Positions 43,954 to 52,295 of a DNA stretch of 64,000 nt are shown piece by piece. Each line of letters opens with the position of its first letter. Within the stretch, counting starts at the first letter, position 1. The translations under genes were made by a program, and so were the position numbers. A model generated the notes under the pieces. It worked only from the letters and a program-made list of their open reading frames with translations. It had not been told where the DNA came from and did not search any database. The stretch is taken from NCBI RefSeq assembly GCF_008124885.1, contig NZ_VNHX01000003.1:186001-250000 (forward strand), read 5' to 3'. The DNA is from Sphingobacterium allocomposti. Lineage in GTDB: Bacteria; Bacteroidota; Bacteroidia; Sphingobacteriales; Sphingobacteriaceae.

Positions 43954-46113
43954 TTATTTAGGTTGATTTACCGGCAGAACCAGTTTAAACGTTGTTCCAC
44001 TACCCACTTCGGAGTCTATCTCTATCTTTCCGTGATGCCGTGCTATTGTATTATAGGCGATAGACATGCCAAGTCCGGTCCCTTCTCCCACACCCTTCGT
44101 CGTAAAAAACGGTTCAAAAATTTTATCCTGGATTTCAGCGGGAATACCGATACCATTGTCGCTAATTTTAATGAAGACCGTCTCATCCTCGTTTACGCCT
44201 GTTTCAATACTGAGTTCTCCGCCTTTCTTCTCCGGATACCGCTTATTAATTGCATAGACCGCATTCGTTAAAATATTCAGAAAAACCTGGTTAAGCTTTC
44301 CGCTATGACACTCAACCGGAGGCAGTTCACCCAGTCTTGTCTTTACATCAATACCGTCCCGTATTAAGCTTCCGATAATTACCATCGTAGACTCCAAACC
44401 TTCGTTTATATCCGCGTATTTGAATACATCTTCATCTACGCGTGAGAAAATACGCAAGCTTTTTACGATTTCTGCTGTGCGGTATGCGCCGTCATGCATG
44501 CCTTTCAACAGAAAATCAATTTCCGTTTTCAGGTAATCGATGTCCATTTCTTCCTTATAAGCAAGGATTTTTGAACGCTTGGCTGATAAGGACAAATCCT
44601 CCGTAAGTGCAATTCTTTCCACCTCCTCCAGTGTCTCCCAAAGCATGTTGACGTCCCGTTTTAATGGTCCTACGTTGGATGTCACAAAATTTATGGGGTT
44701 GTTGATTTCGTGGGCTACCCCTGCGGTTAGCTGCCCTAAAGACGCCATTTTCTCTGCCTGCACGAGCTGAGACTGCGCTTCCTTCAGGTGTGTTAACGTG
44801 ACCTGCAGCGACTCGTTTGTCTCTGTTAAAGCCCGTGTCCGTTCTTCAACCTTTTGTTCCAGAACGACGTTCTGCTCGCGTATAAGACGGGCATGTTCCA
44901 ATGAAATGGCCAGTTCCCTAGCCTGAGATTCGTCTTTTTCCTTGCGGTAGATATTAATTTTATCGCCTAAAGCGAAAGATAATAAAATAGCTTCAAAAAC
45001 GGCCCCGATCTGTACAGCCCTAAGCGTAAAAAAGTTATAGGGAAGCACATTGTAGTCTTTAAGTACGTAAACCAAAACACCGATTAGAAAAACGCACCAG
45101 GCAAACAGGAAGTACCGCGTTTGACGGAATTTCTTTCTCGATAATTCGAATGCCAAAACAAGAACAATCGTCGATCCTCCTCCTGCAACAACGTTTACCA
45201 TCTTGTGGGCGGGCGCAATAAAGCCTCCGATTAACAGCGCTATTGCTACGGCGTATCCCATTAAGAATATATTGAGCAAGATATTGAATCTCGGCGAATC
45301 CTTGGCCGTCTGGAGAAATGACTTCACAAAAAAGATCGCTGCGATGCCTGACATGGCGCCGGAAAACGTCAAGAGCCGGCTGGCCACCCACGTATTCTCG
45401 ACAATCAAGAAACGGTTTAATAACCCTAGAACAGCCATTTGAGCGATCGCAACCCAAAAAACATAATTGACGTAAATGTGATAATGCGGCTCCCGCGTAG
45501 AGAAGTACAGAAAGATGTTGTACAAGATCATGGCCAACATTAACCCGATATAAATCGCAGAAAATATATCTGTCGTCAGAAGCGGCTGTAAAATTCCTTC
45601 AGTGCTATAGATCGAGATTGGCACTGAAAGCTGCGTGTTGCTAAACAACTTAAAGTAGCACTCGACCTGCTGATTTTTTTTTATGTCGATCTCGAACAAA
45701 TAGAATTGGTGGGGATAAACTACTGCCTCCGATCTTTTTCCGAGCTGAACGCGGCTACTGTCAACAGATCCGTCTTCATATCGCCGGTAAAAAGTTACTT
45801 CATCGATGTTGGGATGGGACAGGTTCACAACGAGCCGCTCCTGATCGGACAGATTCTTAACCGAGAAACGGATCCACCGGTTGGCCTGTGAAAGCCCCAG
45901 ATTGGGAACATCTTCCTTACAGCTTTTAAAGAGCGTCCTTTGGCCGGAAACATCCTTAAGCCCAAGCTTCCCAGTCGGATCAGTGAAGATAGAAACGAAT
46001 TTTCCGATGTATTTAGAATCCTGGCCTTCTACAAAAGAAAAAACCTCGCTTGCCTGCATACGCGAAAACGGCACTAACAAAAATGCGAACAGGAAGAGCC
46101 ACCTGCGTTTCAT
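43954..46113 (-). CDS. 7TMR-DISM sensor histidine kinase
   Basis: A ~719-residue membrane kinase. Start at 46113 gives the signal [21 protein letters not shown]; upstream in-frame ATGs at 46125 and 46158 would overlap the ThiF gene. (Residue numbers here count from 46158.) Periplasmic 7TMR-DISMED2 beta-domain ~40-185 ([22 protein letters not shown]), seven membrane spans ~198-395, coiled coil ~405-470, HisKA with His483 ([16 protein letters not shown]), HATPase ~610-730 ([41 protein letters not shown]). The DISMED2 domain is expected to bind a soluble, possibly carbohydrate-like, ligand. Its gene follows the ThiF gene in the same operon. Confidence 0.93.
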   Translation of the reverse strand: MKRRWLFLFAFLLVPFSRMQASEVFSFVEGQDSKYIGKFVSIFTDPTGKLGLKDVSGQRTLFKSCKEDVPNLGLSQANRWIRFSVKNLSDQERLVVNLSHPNIDEVTFYRRYEDGSVDSSRVQLGKRSEAVVYPHQFYLFEIDIKKNQQVECYFKLFSNTQLSVPISIYSTEGILQPLLTTDIFSAIYIGLMLAMILYNIFLYFSTREPHYHIYVNYVFWVAIAQMAVLGLLNRFLIVENTWVASRLLTFSGAMSGIAAIFFVKSFLQTAKDSPRFNILLNIFLMGYAVAIALLIGGFIAPAHKMVNVVAGGGSTIVLVLAFELSRKKFRQTRYFLFAWCVFLIGVLVYVLKDYNVLPYNFFTLRAVQIGAVFEAILLSFALGDKINIYRKEKDESQARELAISLEHARLIREQNVVLEQKVEERTRALTETNESLQVTLTHLKEAQSQLVQAEKMASLGQLTAGVAHEINNPINFVTSNVGPLKRDVNMLWETLEEVERIALTEDLSLSAKRSKILAYKEEMDIDYLKTEIDFLLKGMHDGAYRTAEIVKSLRIFSRVDEDVFKYADINEGLESTMVIIGSLIRDGIDVKTRLGELPPVECHSGKLNQVFLNILTNAVYAINKRYPEKKGGELSIETGVNEDETVFIKISDNGIGIPAEIQDKIFEPFFTTKGVGEGTGLGMSIAYNTIARHHGKIEIDSEVGSGTTFKLVLPVNQPK

Positions 46114-46144
46114 CTGTATACTCATACAATACCGAAAAAGAAAC

Positions 46145-47233
46145 TTAAAGATTCTCACTACTTATCAGTTGGTCCAAATCTATATAATACCGGCCTGACG
46201 GCACGCGCTCGCCCAGCAAGATTCTGCGGCAGACAGCTGTCGTCATTGCCCCTCCCAAAACCACCTCAGAAGCCAATTGAGGCCAAGAAACAATCGTACG
46301 CCGGATTTCGGGAACGGATCGCTTCATTTTTAATGATAGTTTTTCAGCATCCACTATTTTCATAAGATATCGTCCTTTTTCTTCGGCCGACAAATTGGAG
46401 AGCTTAGCAGGAGTCAAATCGTCGGCCAGCCCATGGAAAACAGGCCGGCCAGGATCCAAATCAAATCGTTCGATGTCCAGCATCCCGCGGTCGTTCGTGT
46501 CCATCACAACCGGTATTTTCAGATCTTTAGCATAAAATCTACTCTCCAATTTAACATCAAAGCTATCACATACTTCGACCAGAACGTCCAAGCTCCCCTG
46601 CTCGTTAAAAAAGCGATCATAGTTGCTCCTATTGATCCCTTCGGGAAAAATTTCTACCTTCAGGTATGGGTCTATCTCCGCGATTTCCCTTGCAGCAATG
46701 ACAACTTTTGGAACCGCGATGTTAAAAACGCCTGTCCGTAAGCGATTCATATTGCTGAGGTCCAATTCATCAAAATCAGCCAATCTCAAAACGCCGCAAA
46801 CGCGCTCCATGGCTATTGTCAAGGCAATGGATTGTCCCACCGACAGCCCTATTATGCCTATTTTTTTCTGAGATAAAAGCTCCCGCTCGTCACCTGTAAT
46901 TTTTAGCTGATTACGGTTTGTCCGTACTTCCACGAATTCCTTCTCTTCCAATATATGAACCAAGGTTTTACGCCATGGATAGTACACCCACACCCCATAG
47001 TCTTCTGCAGCCCGTCCACCAAGAATTTCCTCCATGTATTGTACCTCCCCCCCAGATGGTGCCGCTGCAGGATAACGGCATCGTATTAGTTCGTTCAGCT
47101 GTCTCTCTATCTCGTCGTATATGAATACGATTTCTCCGCTCTTTTTAAGCTCGTCCAGCCGAAGCGTATCCTGTTCGTCCGACATCCTAAAAAAATAAGG
47201 CTGGTAGGGGAATTTGGCTATTTGGTTCTTCAT
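46145..47233 (-). CDS. ThiF/MoeB-family E1-like adenylyltransferase (Rv1355c-like)
   Basis: A 362-residue ThiF-fold protein. Residues ~1-105 are a helical N-terminal part (QDTLRLDELKKSG, IERQLNELIRCRYP). The Rossmann core begins KIGIIGLSVGQSIALTIAMERV (nucleotide loop), with ADFDELDLSNMNRLR matching the D-x-D...S-N-x-x-R ATP-binding signature and DVLVEVCDSFDVK. No zinc CxxC pairs and no obvious catalytic Cys in the usual place, so it may adenylate a carboxylate without thiolation. The longer mycobacterial Rv1355c-type proteins carry a fused nitroreductase domain that is missing here. It follows the acyltransferase-like gene by 13 bp. Confidence 0.85.
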   Translation of the reverse strand: MKNQIAKFPYQPYFFRMSDEQDTLRLDELKKSGEIVFIYDEIERQLNELIRCRYPAAAPSGGEVQYMEEILGGRAAEDYGVWVYYPWRKTLVHILEEKEFVEVRTNRNQLKITGDERELLSQKKIGIIGLSVGQSIALTIAMERVCGVLRLADFDELDLSNMNRLRTGVFNIAVPKVVIAAREIAEIDPYLKVEIFPEGINRSNYDRFFNEQGSLDVLVEVCDSFDVKLESRFYAKDLKIPVVMDTNDRGMLDIERFDLDPGRPVFHGLADDLTPAKLSNLSAEEKGRYLMKIVDAEKLSLKMKRSVPEIRRTIVSWPQLASEVVLGGAMTTAVCRRILLGERVPSGRYYIDLDQLISSENL

Positions 47234-47246
47234 GCTATCTTTCTGG

Positions 47247-48059
47247 TTACATTATTTGTAGATCGTTCTCGTCAATATCTGCGTCGTCCGCCGTCCGCCG
47301 CGGCATTTTAGCAATAATCTCTTCCAGATCCCAATTCTTCAGATTCTTCAATTCAAGCTCGTAATGGATCTCTATTTGTTTCGAACGGAGCTCCTCTATT
47401 CTAACAATATCACCCTGATTTCTCAATGCCAGAATGGCGTCCCTGTTTTCCTCCGAGGCTAGCCCGAGGTCGTTGACATCGTCAAGAATCATGGTGGTAG
47501 CCAGAAGATCCAGTTTAGGATAATAAAACGTGCCGTTATTGCCGACACTTGTTTCCAGCCGGTATCCGACACTTTTGGTCAGATTGACAGTGTAGGGCGC
47601 ACAAAGGGCAAACAACGACTTTATACCGATGTGCGGAGCTATTGCTATGGCGGCCCGCGTTAAAAAAATACTTCCGATCCCGTAGCCAGCTATTTCCCTC
47701 GAGTTCCAAAGACCACACCCTTCGCCGGTGCCCTCCTGAGCAAATTGCCAAACCAGATCAAAAATCCGCCCATCCATCTTTCCCGTTGCCTCTTCAATAG
47801 GGAGCGGCTGCGTTCCACCTGCTACATGTATCCGCGCTCCTCCATATACATTCTCGCCATCGAGAGACTCTACAATCAAAACAAAGGCAGCAGGATTATA
47901 CATCCACTCGTTTTTCGATGATGTCACCTTTTCTACCCCAATTGCAGTCAGGACATGAGCATGCCCCTTTATAAAACGTTCACAAGTCTCCGGATCGTCA
48001 ATAGCTCGAAAAGCCCTTAATCTGACCACCGGACGCTCTTCTTTAAATATCAGTGCCAC
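47247..48059 (-). CDS. GNAT-like acyltransferase, possibly N-acyl amino acid synthase type
   Basis: A 270-residue protein with a GNAT-type core at ~15-190: VRLRAFRAIDDPETCERFIKGH, VLIVESLDGENVYGGARIHVAGG, EGCGLWNSREIAGYGIGSIFLTRAAIAIAPHIGIKSLFALCA (the position of the pantetheine-binding strand-loop-helix) and VGYRLE. The pattern, with a long acidic insert after GGARI and an E-x-x-G-Y-G-I-G-like loop, recalls FeeM/LuxI-type acyl-amino acid or acyl-homoserine lactone synthases more than ordinary acetyltransferases. The last ~70 residues are helical. It heads the operon with the ThiF, 7TMR kinase and receiver-kinase genes. The specific reaction is a guess. Confidence 0.65.
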   Translation of the reverse strand: MALIFKEERPVVRLRAFRAIDDPETCERFIKGHAHVLTAIGVEKVTSSKNEWMYNPAAFVLIVESLDGENVYGGARIHVAGGTQPLPIEEATGKMDGRIFDLVWQFAQEGTGEGCGLWNSREIAGYGIGSIFLTRAAIAIAPHIGIKSLFALCAPYTVNLTKSVGYRLETSVGNNGTFYYPKLDLLATTMILDDVNDLGLASEENRDAILALRNQGDIVRIEELRSKQIEIHYELELKNLKNWDLEEIIAKMPRRTADDADIDENDLQIM

Positions 48060-48090
48060 GGAAATGGTTATAAATACTTGATTTGACGTA

Positions 48091-48098
48091 CAAAACTA
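48091..48098 (-). promoter_or_regulatory. Possible -7 element of the acyltransferase/ThiF/kinase operon
   Basis: TAGTTTTG on the minus strand matches TAnnTTTG and ends 32 bp before the start codon at 48059. No TTTG is found at the expected distance, so this may be a regulated promoter or a chance match. Confidence 0.4.
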
Positions 48099-48261
48099 AT
48101 CAATAAAAATTAAACATAATCGCGAAAGTTAATACTTTTGCGCATATTGAACATAAAAAATACCTCGTCCGGGAACCTTCCACCAGTAGGCACGTGTCTA
48201 ATAGATATGCTGCAGTCGACTTGCGTGTCACGTCTATATCCTCCGCGTTAAATTAAAATAA

Positions 48262-48321
48262 AAAAAAATTTGCACTTAGTGTATAAAACACACTATATTT
48301 GTATCATCATAATTTAGGTTT
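48262..48321 (+). repeat. Promoter-operator repeat, copy 1 (truncated, no terminator)
   Basis: About 60 bp matching the first half of copies 2 and 3, from the A-run before TTGCACTT to AATTTAGGTTTA. It breaks off exactly where copy 2 begins, so its leader and terminator are missing and transcription from it would read into copy 2. Confidence 0.9.
48269..48301 (+). promoter_or_regulatory. Promoter 1 with embedded palindromic operator
   Basis: TTTG (48269-48272), 21-nt spacer, TATATTTG (48294-48301): a perfect Bacteroidota promoter. The operator TAGTGTATAAAACACACTA (48277-48295) fills the spacer and overlaps the -7 box, so a bound protein would block it. Confidence 0.8.
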
Positions 48322-48356
48322 AACCTCACTGTCATTTAAAATATTTTTTAAAAAAA

Positions 48357-48389
48357 TTTGCACTTAGTGTATAAAACACACTATATTTG
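48357..48389 (+). promoter_or_regulatory. Promoter 2 with embedded palindromic operator
   Basis: TTTG (48357-48360), 21-nt spacer, TATATTTG (48382-48389), with the same operator at 48365-48383. Transcription would start near 48395 and meet a terminator at 48424-48460. Confidence 0.82.
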
Positions 48390-48395
48390 TATCAT

Positions 48396-48460
48396 CATAA
48401 TTTAGGTTTATAATTGGTTAGCTAAAGGTTTTCATTCTCCCCGTTTGAAAACCTTTTTTT
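48396..48460 (+). ncRNA. Predicted ~65-nt small RNA, copy A
   Basis: Bounded by promoter 2 and an intrinsic terminator. The transcript would have a ~28-nt AU-rich 5' leader (containing TTAGCTAA) and a terminator hairpin whose 11-nt loop TTCTCCCCGTT is C-rich. C-rich loops of this kind can pair with ribosome-binding sites in other bacteria. No start codon with a meaningful frame lies inside. Existence as an RNA is inferred from the flanking signals. Confidence 0.6.
48424..48460 (+). terminator. Intrinsic terminator of copy 2
   Basis: Eleven-base perfect arms AAAGGTTTTCA and TGAAAACCTTT with an 11-nt loop, followed by a run of T (seven Ts in all at 48454-48460). No gene lies between it and the promoter 35 bp upstream. 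Confidence 0.88.
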
Positions 48461-48561
48461 ATGCCTCTTACCGGCCTCCGCCCCCTCTTTCCTTTACCCG
48501 GTCTGCAGCTCACGTTCACTACCCGCAACCTCACTGTCATTTAAAATATTTTTTAAAAAAA

Positions 48562-48594
48562 CTTGCACTTAGTGTATAAAATACACTATATTTG
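48562..48594 (+). promoter_or_regulatory. Promoter 3 with perfect palindromic operator
   Basis: CTTG (48562-48565), 21-nt spacer, TATATTTG (48587-48594). The operator TAGTGTATAAAATACACTA (48570-48588) is a perfect palindrome with 8-base arms and a 3-base centre. The weaker -33 element and stronger operator suggest tighter repression than promoters 1 and 2. Confidence 0.78.
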
Positions 48595-48600
48595 TGTCAT

Positions 48601-48666
48601 CATAATTTAGGTTTATAATTGGTTAGCTAAAGGTTTTCATTCTCCCCGTTTGAAAACCTTTTTTTT
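48601..48666 (+). ncRNA. Predicted ~65-nt small RNA, copy B
   Basis: Same length and essentially the same sequence as copy A, bounded by promoter 3 and its own terminator. The identical leader and hairpin suggest duplicate genes for one small RNA with differently tuned promoters. Confidence 0.58.
48629..48666 (+). terminator. Intrinsic terminator of copy 3
   Basis: The same 11-bp stem and C-rich loop as in copy 2, with eight Ts at 48659-48666. Confidence 0.88.
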
Positions 48667-48670
48667 ATGC

Positions 48671-49025
48671 ACTCCGGATGAGAGAAACTTAAAAAGAGAA
48701 TTACATCATCCCCCCCGCCCCGCAAAGCTCAGGAACCATAGGACGCCCGCAATGTTTTTGATACGTGTTGTAGGAAGAGCGGATAATTAATTCGGAGATT
48801 GGTTCAGATATAGGCGTTCTTCGGCATCTCGATACGGGTCTTGGCGACGGCCGTGAACATCGGGGGCGACAACCGTGCGGCCCAACGAAAAGTGGACTAA
48901 TAGTACCGTACCGTCAATGAACCATAGGAACATCAATAGCCGGCAAACAAAAATATAGGCATGAAACCATTGTGACTTATCAAAACCAGGGGTCTCGACA
49001 ATCCCGGGAAACCAAAGAGATACAG
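48671..49025. other. 355-bp stretch without recognised content
   Basis: No open frame with protein-like sequence on either strand, and no promoter pair, hairpin or repeat that stands out. Base composition shifts from AT-rich to GC-rich (around 48830-48880) and back, so it could contain a worn-out gene fragment, but I recognise none. Confidence 0.5.
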
Positions 49026-49217
49026 CTAACGAATTTTATGTAAAATCCGTTGTATGGCACACCACTCCTGGTATTCCGCCTCGTTCCATGCAGTACGAAA
49101 CTTATTTAACAGCTCGGAAGAACGTTTCCGAAGGCGATCAAAATCATCGACCTTTAACTCGCCAAAGGAAAAAGAATAATTCTCCGTCTGCTGCTGATTT
49201 AAAAACTGCCTTTCCAT
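49026..49217 (-). CDS. Small hypothetical protein (63 residues)
   Basis: A charged, soluble 63-residue protein: MERQFLNQQQTENYSFSFGE, then a predicted amphipathic helix region with FDRLRKRSSELLNKFRTAW and EYQEWCAIQRILHKIR. No family recognised. Support for it being real: a perfect -7 element (TAAATTTG, 49236-49243 minus) sits 19 bp before the start, and amino-acid composition is typical of small cytoplasmic proteins. It stands alone between the repeat region and the hydrolase gene. Confidence 0.55.
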   Translation of the reverse strand: MERQFLNQQQTENYSFSFGELKVDDFDRLRKRSSELLNKFRTAWNEAEYQEWCAIQRILHKIR

Positions 49218-49235
49218 AACCTCTATTTAACACAG

Positions 49236-49243
49236 TCAAATTT
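49236..49243 (-). promoter_or_regulatory. -7 element before the 63-residue protein gene
   Basis: TAAATTTG on the minus strand matches TAnnTTTG, 18 bp before the start codon. The -33 region is T-rich without a clear TTTG. Confidence 0.45.
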
Positions 49244-49309
49244 AGCCAGTTACAGTTAAAAAACCGTAAAAAACAGATTAAAAAATAATTAAAATCTCCG
49301 TACCTCCAA

Positions 49310-50053
49310 TTAGTGGAGAACTTCTTCCAAGAAAAGGAGCGTGTGTTTCCAGGCTCTTCTCGCCATTACCTCATTATATTCCGGAGAATCCGGATTCGTG
49401 AATGTGTGGCCACAGCGGGCATAGGTTATAAGCTGCCAGTCGGCGCCGCCCTCGTCTAACTCTTTAAGCTGCGATTTGAGCGCTTCGGCACTTACACTTT
49501 TGTCCTCAGCAGGATGTTCAATGAGTACTTTTGCCGTAATAGCATCCGTTGGACGGTCGGCCGCCTTACCCAACCCGCCGTGAATAGAAACCACACCTTG
49601 AACAGGCAGTTTTCCACGCGCGGCTTCTAGGGCACCCGTACCGCCAAAACAATAGCCGATGACGGCAATCTTGTCCGGCAACGCCCCCAATCGCTTTAGT
49701 TCGGTCAATGCCACGGCAATACGCCGCTGATATGCTTCGTAATCTTTCTTGTAGTATCCCGAGATTTTAGCGGCCTCGCTGTTGTCTGACGGCGTATTGC
49801 CCTTCCCGTATATATCAGCTATGAACGCTATGTACCCTTGTTCCTCCAAAGCCAGGGCCGCGCTTTTTGCTTCCTGATCTATACCTTTCCATGCCGGAAG
49901 AATTAATACCCCCGGACGTTTTTTTCCGGTATTCCCGGTTACTAAACCTTCTAATGATTGATCGCCATCTGCATAGACCACTGGCTGCAGCCCTTGCGAC
50001 TGAGCCGACAGTACGGTAAACAGAAAGATTCCACAAATCCATACGTTTTTCAT
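49310..50053 (-). CDS. Secreted dienelactone hydrolase family protein
   Basis: A 247-residue alpha/beta-hydrolase. The start at 50053 gives a signal peptide (MKNVWICGIFLFTVLSAQSQG); an ATG 8 codons upstream is less likely. Dienelactone-hydrolase features: PGVLILPAWKGIDQEAKSAA, YIAFIADIYGKGN, the Cys nucleophile elbow in IGYCFGGTGALEAARG, an Asp in EHPAEDKSVS, and the catalytic His in YARCGHTFTNPDSPEY. Secretion and the lone setting argue against a role in chloroaromatic breakdown. The natural substrate is unknown. Confidence 0.88.
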   Translation of the reverse strand: MKNVWICGIFLFTVLSAQSQGLQPVVYADGDQSLEGLVTGNTGKKRPGVLILPAWKGIDQEAKSAALALEEQGYIAFIADIYGKGNTPSDNSEAAKISGYYKKDYEAYQRRIAVALTELKRLGALPDKIAVIGYCFGGTGALEAARGKLPVQGVVSIHGGLGKAADRPTDAITAKVLIEHPAEDKSVSAEALKSQLKELDEGGADWQLITYARCGHTFTNPDSPEYNEVMARRAWKHTLLFLEEVLH

Positions 50054-50152
50054 AATTGTCTCTTTAAAGGAAAACACCTGCTCATCACGATTGTTTTAAC
50101 CGTTTTAAAACAATGATGATGTTGCCACCATCGTCTTAACCAAGATAGACAA

Positions 50153-50187
50153 TTTGTTATTTTCCTCTGCTGTTTAAAGTAATTTTG
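50153..50187 (+). promoter_or_regulatory. Promoter of the metallophosphoesterase gene
   Basis: TTTG (50153-50156), 23-nt spacer, TAATTTTG (50180-50187), 37 bp before the start codon. The -7 box is perfect; the spacer is at the long end of the usual range. Confidence 0.5.
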
Positions 50188-50224
50188 CTTTTATACCGTC
50201 TCTATTATAACAATCCAAGCGACG

Positions 50225-51424
50225 ATGGCAAATAGACTACTTTTCATACTTTTACTTTTTTTGGTTGCCGATGTTTATTTTTATCAGGCCATAGCCATGC
50301 TTACACAGATCTCTCTAATCCGCGTACTGTATTGGTTTCCAGATGTTTTACTGATAACAGGTATTACCCTGGCCATATCGGCCCGCCGGCTTGGCCGCAG
50401 CGCACAGAACATGATGTCATGGCTGATTACAGGTATGCTATTGGCATTCGTTCCAAAATTATTCGCGTCGCCCATATTGCTGGCCGAAGACGTATTCCGC
50501 CTATTCCGGGGTTTCCCTCCGAGGAATATCTATATCAGCGAGGCGACAGTTGCCGTCGCGGGAATTATCTTTCTGATTTTTTTGTTCGGATTAACACGCG
50601 GAAAGCACTTTTATCGGATCAGAAGGGAGACATTGTACTTTCCTGACTTACCCGAAGCTTTCGATGGTTTTACCATTACGCAGTTATCTGATATACATTC
50701 TGGGAGCCTGCGCGACCGCAAAGGCGTAAAAAAAGGAATAGAGCTAGCCAACGCTCAAAACAGCGATCTTCTTCTGTTCACCGGCGATCTTGTTAACAAT
50801 ATGGCTTCGGAAATGGATCCCTGGATAAGCGATTTTGCGAAGCTCAAAGCGCCCTATGGAAAATATGCCGTGTTAGGAAACCACGACTACGGAGATTACA
50901 TCCGTTGGACAAGCAGTCTTGCAAAGCACGAGAACCTCCGGCGACTTAAGGAAATACATGCAGAACTAGGCTTCAATCTATTATTAAATCAGTCCGTGAC
51001 CCTTCGCAAACAAGGGCAAAGCATTGCCCTGATCGGGGTCGAAAACTGGGGAAAGGGCGGATTTCACCAGTACGGCGACTTGGAAAAGGCGCTGAAAGGT
51101 GTTGCTGATGATTCTTTTAAAATTCTACTGTCCCATGATCCCTCTCACTGGGACGAGGTTACTGTCGACCATAATCAGCATATACATCTCACACTGGCCG
51201 GACATACACATGGTTTACAGTTCGGGATCGAGCTATTCGGATTCAAGTGGAGCCCTATCCAATATTTTTACCGACAGTGGGCGGGCCTTTACACCAAGGA
51301 CGGCCGATACCTTTACGTGAATAGAGGCTTCGGGTACCATGGCCTTAATGGACGGGTTGGAGTCTGGCCTGAAATCACGGTGTTAACACTAAAAAGGAAC
51401 GAGGGGACAATTGCAACAGCCTAA
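50225..51424 (+). CDS. Membrane-anchored metallophosphoesterase (YkuE-like)
   Basis: A 399-residue protein. Residues ~1-130 contain about four hydrophobic membrane segments (LLFILLLFLVADVYFYQAIA; VLLITGITLAISA; VAVAGIIFLIFLFGL). The C-terminal calcineurin-like domain has all five metal blocks: TQLSDIHSG, FTGDLVNN, LGNHDYGDY, LLSHDPSHW and LAGHTHGLQFG, then RGFGYHGLNGRVGVWPEITVL. YkuE-like enzymes act at the membrane on nucleotide or lipid-linked phosphoesters; the substrate is not apparent. It is divergent from the hydrolase gene. Confidence 0.93.
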   Translation: MANRLLFILLLFLVADVYFYQAIAMLTQISLIRVLYWFPDVLLITGITLAISARRLGRSAQNMMSWLITGMLLAFVPKLFASPILLAEDVFRLFRGFPPRNIYISEATVAVAGIIFLIFLFGLTRGKHFYRIRRETLYFPDLPEAFDGFTITQLSDIHSGSLRDRKGVKKGIELANAQNSDLLLFTGDLVNNMASEMDPWISDFAKLKAPYGKYAVLGNHDYGDYIRWTSSLAKHENLRRLKEIHAELGFNLLLNQSVTLRKQGQSIALIGVENWGKGGFHQYGDLEKALKGVADDSFKILLSHDPSHWDEVTVDHNQHIHLTLAGHTHGLQFGIELFGFKWSPIQYFYRQWAGLYTKDGRYLYVNRGFGYHGLNGRVGVWPEITVLTLKRNEGTIATA

Positions 51425-51557
51425 TCGGGAACCCAAAGGACCGATAACTTTCGGTACCCTGTATTTTTCCGAGAACAATTAAGCATCGTCCGCTGTTCTA
51501 CTGGTGAAGAATTTTTTAGGAGATCGCCGCCGGCGCAGATTTTTTTAGTACACAGTC

Positions 51558-52052
51558 ATGGACATAGATTTAAGAATCGACAAATACGACTTCCACTATG
51601 AGTTTAGGAAGAATCCATCAGCATTTAACTGGGGCTTCCATCCTGAACGTATGATTATCCGAAACGAAGGACTTCGTACACGTAATGGCGAATTGTACGA
51701 GCGCTATCTCAAGGCCGTCTTTCCCGAACGTTGCAAGGATGAAATGAACGATTTCTGGCGTATTTTAGAAGGACTTAAACAAGTTACCGGCCAAGAAGCA
51801 AAAATCATTTTCGACCAGCACGGACTAAACATTGTTAAATCAGACATATGCTGGGAGGAGGAAGACGCAATCTTTGTCCCGGGAAGGGTTCCTGACGAGG
51901 AAATAGAGTACCTCATCGAAGACGAGGAACTTATCCTTAATAGGATTTATGCCGATTGGGTAACAAGTCGGCATACGCTCTGGCTGGACACAAGCGATCT
52001 CGCGTTGGAGAGAACGTCGGGTCTCTCCTCCCTTACGCCATCCATTTCCTAG
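51558..52052 (+). CDS. Hypothetical acidic protein (164 residues)
   Basis: A soluble protein of unknown family. The N-terminal part (MDIDLRIDKYDFHYEFRKNP, NWGFHPERMIIRNEGL) looks folded, followed by YERYLKAVFPERCKDEMNDFWRILEGL and the very acidic CWEEEDAIFVPGRVPDEEIEYLIEDEEL. No signal peptide or membrane span. It lies between a metallophosphoesterase (same strand, 133 bp gap) and a convergent ROK kinase, with no evident functional link. Confidence 0.7.
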   Translation: MDIDLRIDKYDFHYEFRKNPSAFNWGFHPERMIIRNEGLRTRNGELYERYLKAVFPERCKDEMNDFWRILEGLKQVTGQEAKIIFDQHGLNIVKSDICWEEEDAIFVPGRVPDEEIEYLIEDEELILNRIYADWVTSRHTLWLDTSDLALERTSGLSSLTPSIS

Positions 52053-52295
52053 ATATGCACAAAAAGCAAGCGCACCCCTCGACTATTTGATTCGTCACCG
52101 GCATCATAAAAGCCTCTGGTACCGATCCCGCATACTGTCCCGCGTTTGTCTTCCGACGGAAGGGACAAAACGAGGGACCGCTCTCTTGAGCAGCCCCTAA
52201 CAAAGGTGGCTGGCTGTTAGTCACATGCTGGAAGCGGCAACGCCCTTTCCTCACCTTACACCTGTTTCTGTTGGCGCTTACGAAACTACCGGTTT

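Larger units (their letters stand above)
48322..48464 (+). repeat. Promoter-operator-terminator repeat, copy 2
   Basis: A 143-bp unit nearly identical to 48527-48670. Both begin AACCTCACTGTCAT, contain the promoter/palindrome, a ~30-nt leader, an intrinsic terminator, and end ATGC. The 62 bp between the copies are GC-rich and unrelated to the repeat. No open frame longer than a few codons lies inside. Confidence 0.95.
48527..48670 (+). repeat. Promoter-operator-terminator repeat, copy 3
   Basis: A 144-bp unit differing from copy 2 at a handful of bases: CTTG for TTTG in the -33 element, T for C in the right half of the operator (making its palindrome perfect), G for A after the -7 box, and one more T in the terminator tail. 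The changes are in the promoter and operator while the transcribed part is unchanged, which hints at selection on the transcript. Confidence 0.95.

Noticed and set aside
48262..48670. Tandem repeats read as an insertion sequence or CRISPR
   Set aside because: There is no transposase, terminal inverted repeat or target duplication, and the copies are too long, too few and irregularly spaced for CRISPR repeats.
48671..49025. Degenerate transposase or gene fragment in the GC-rich patch near 48830-48900
   Set aside because: Six-frame reading gave only short, unrecognisable pieces on both strands.
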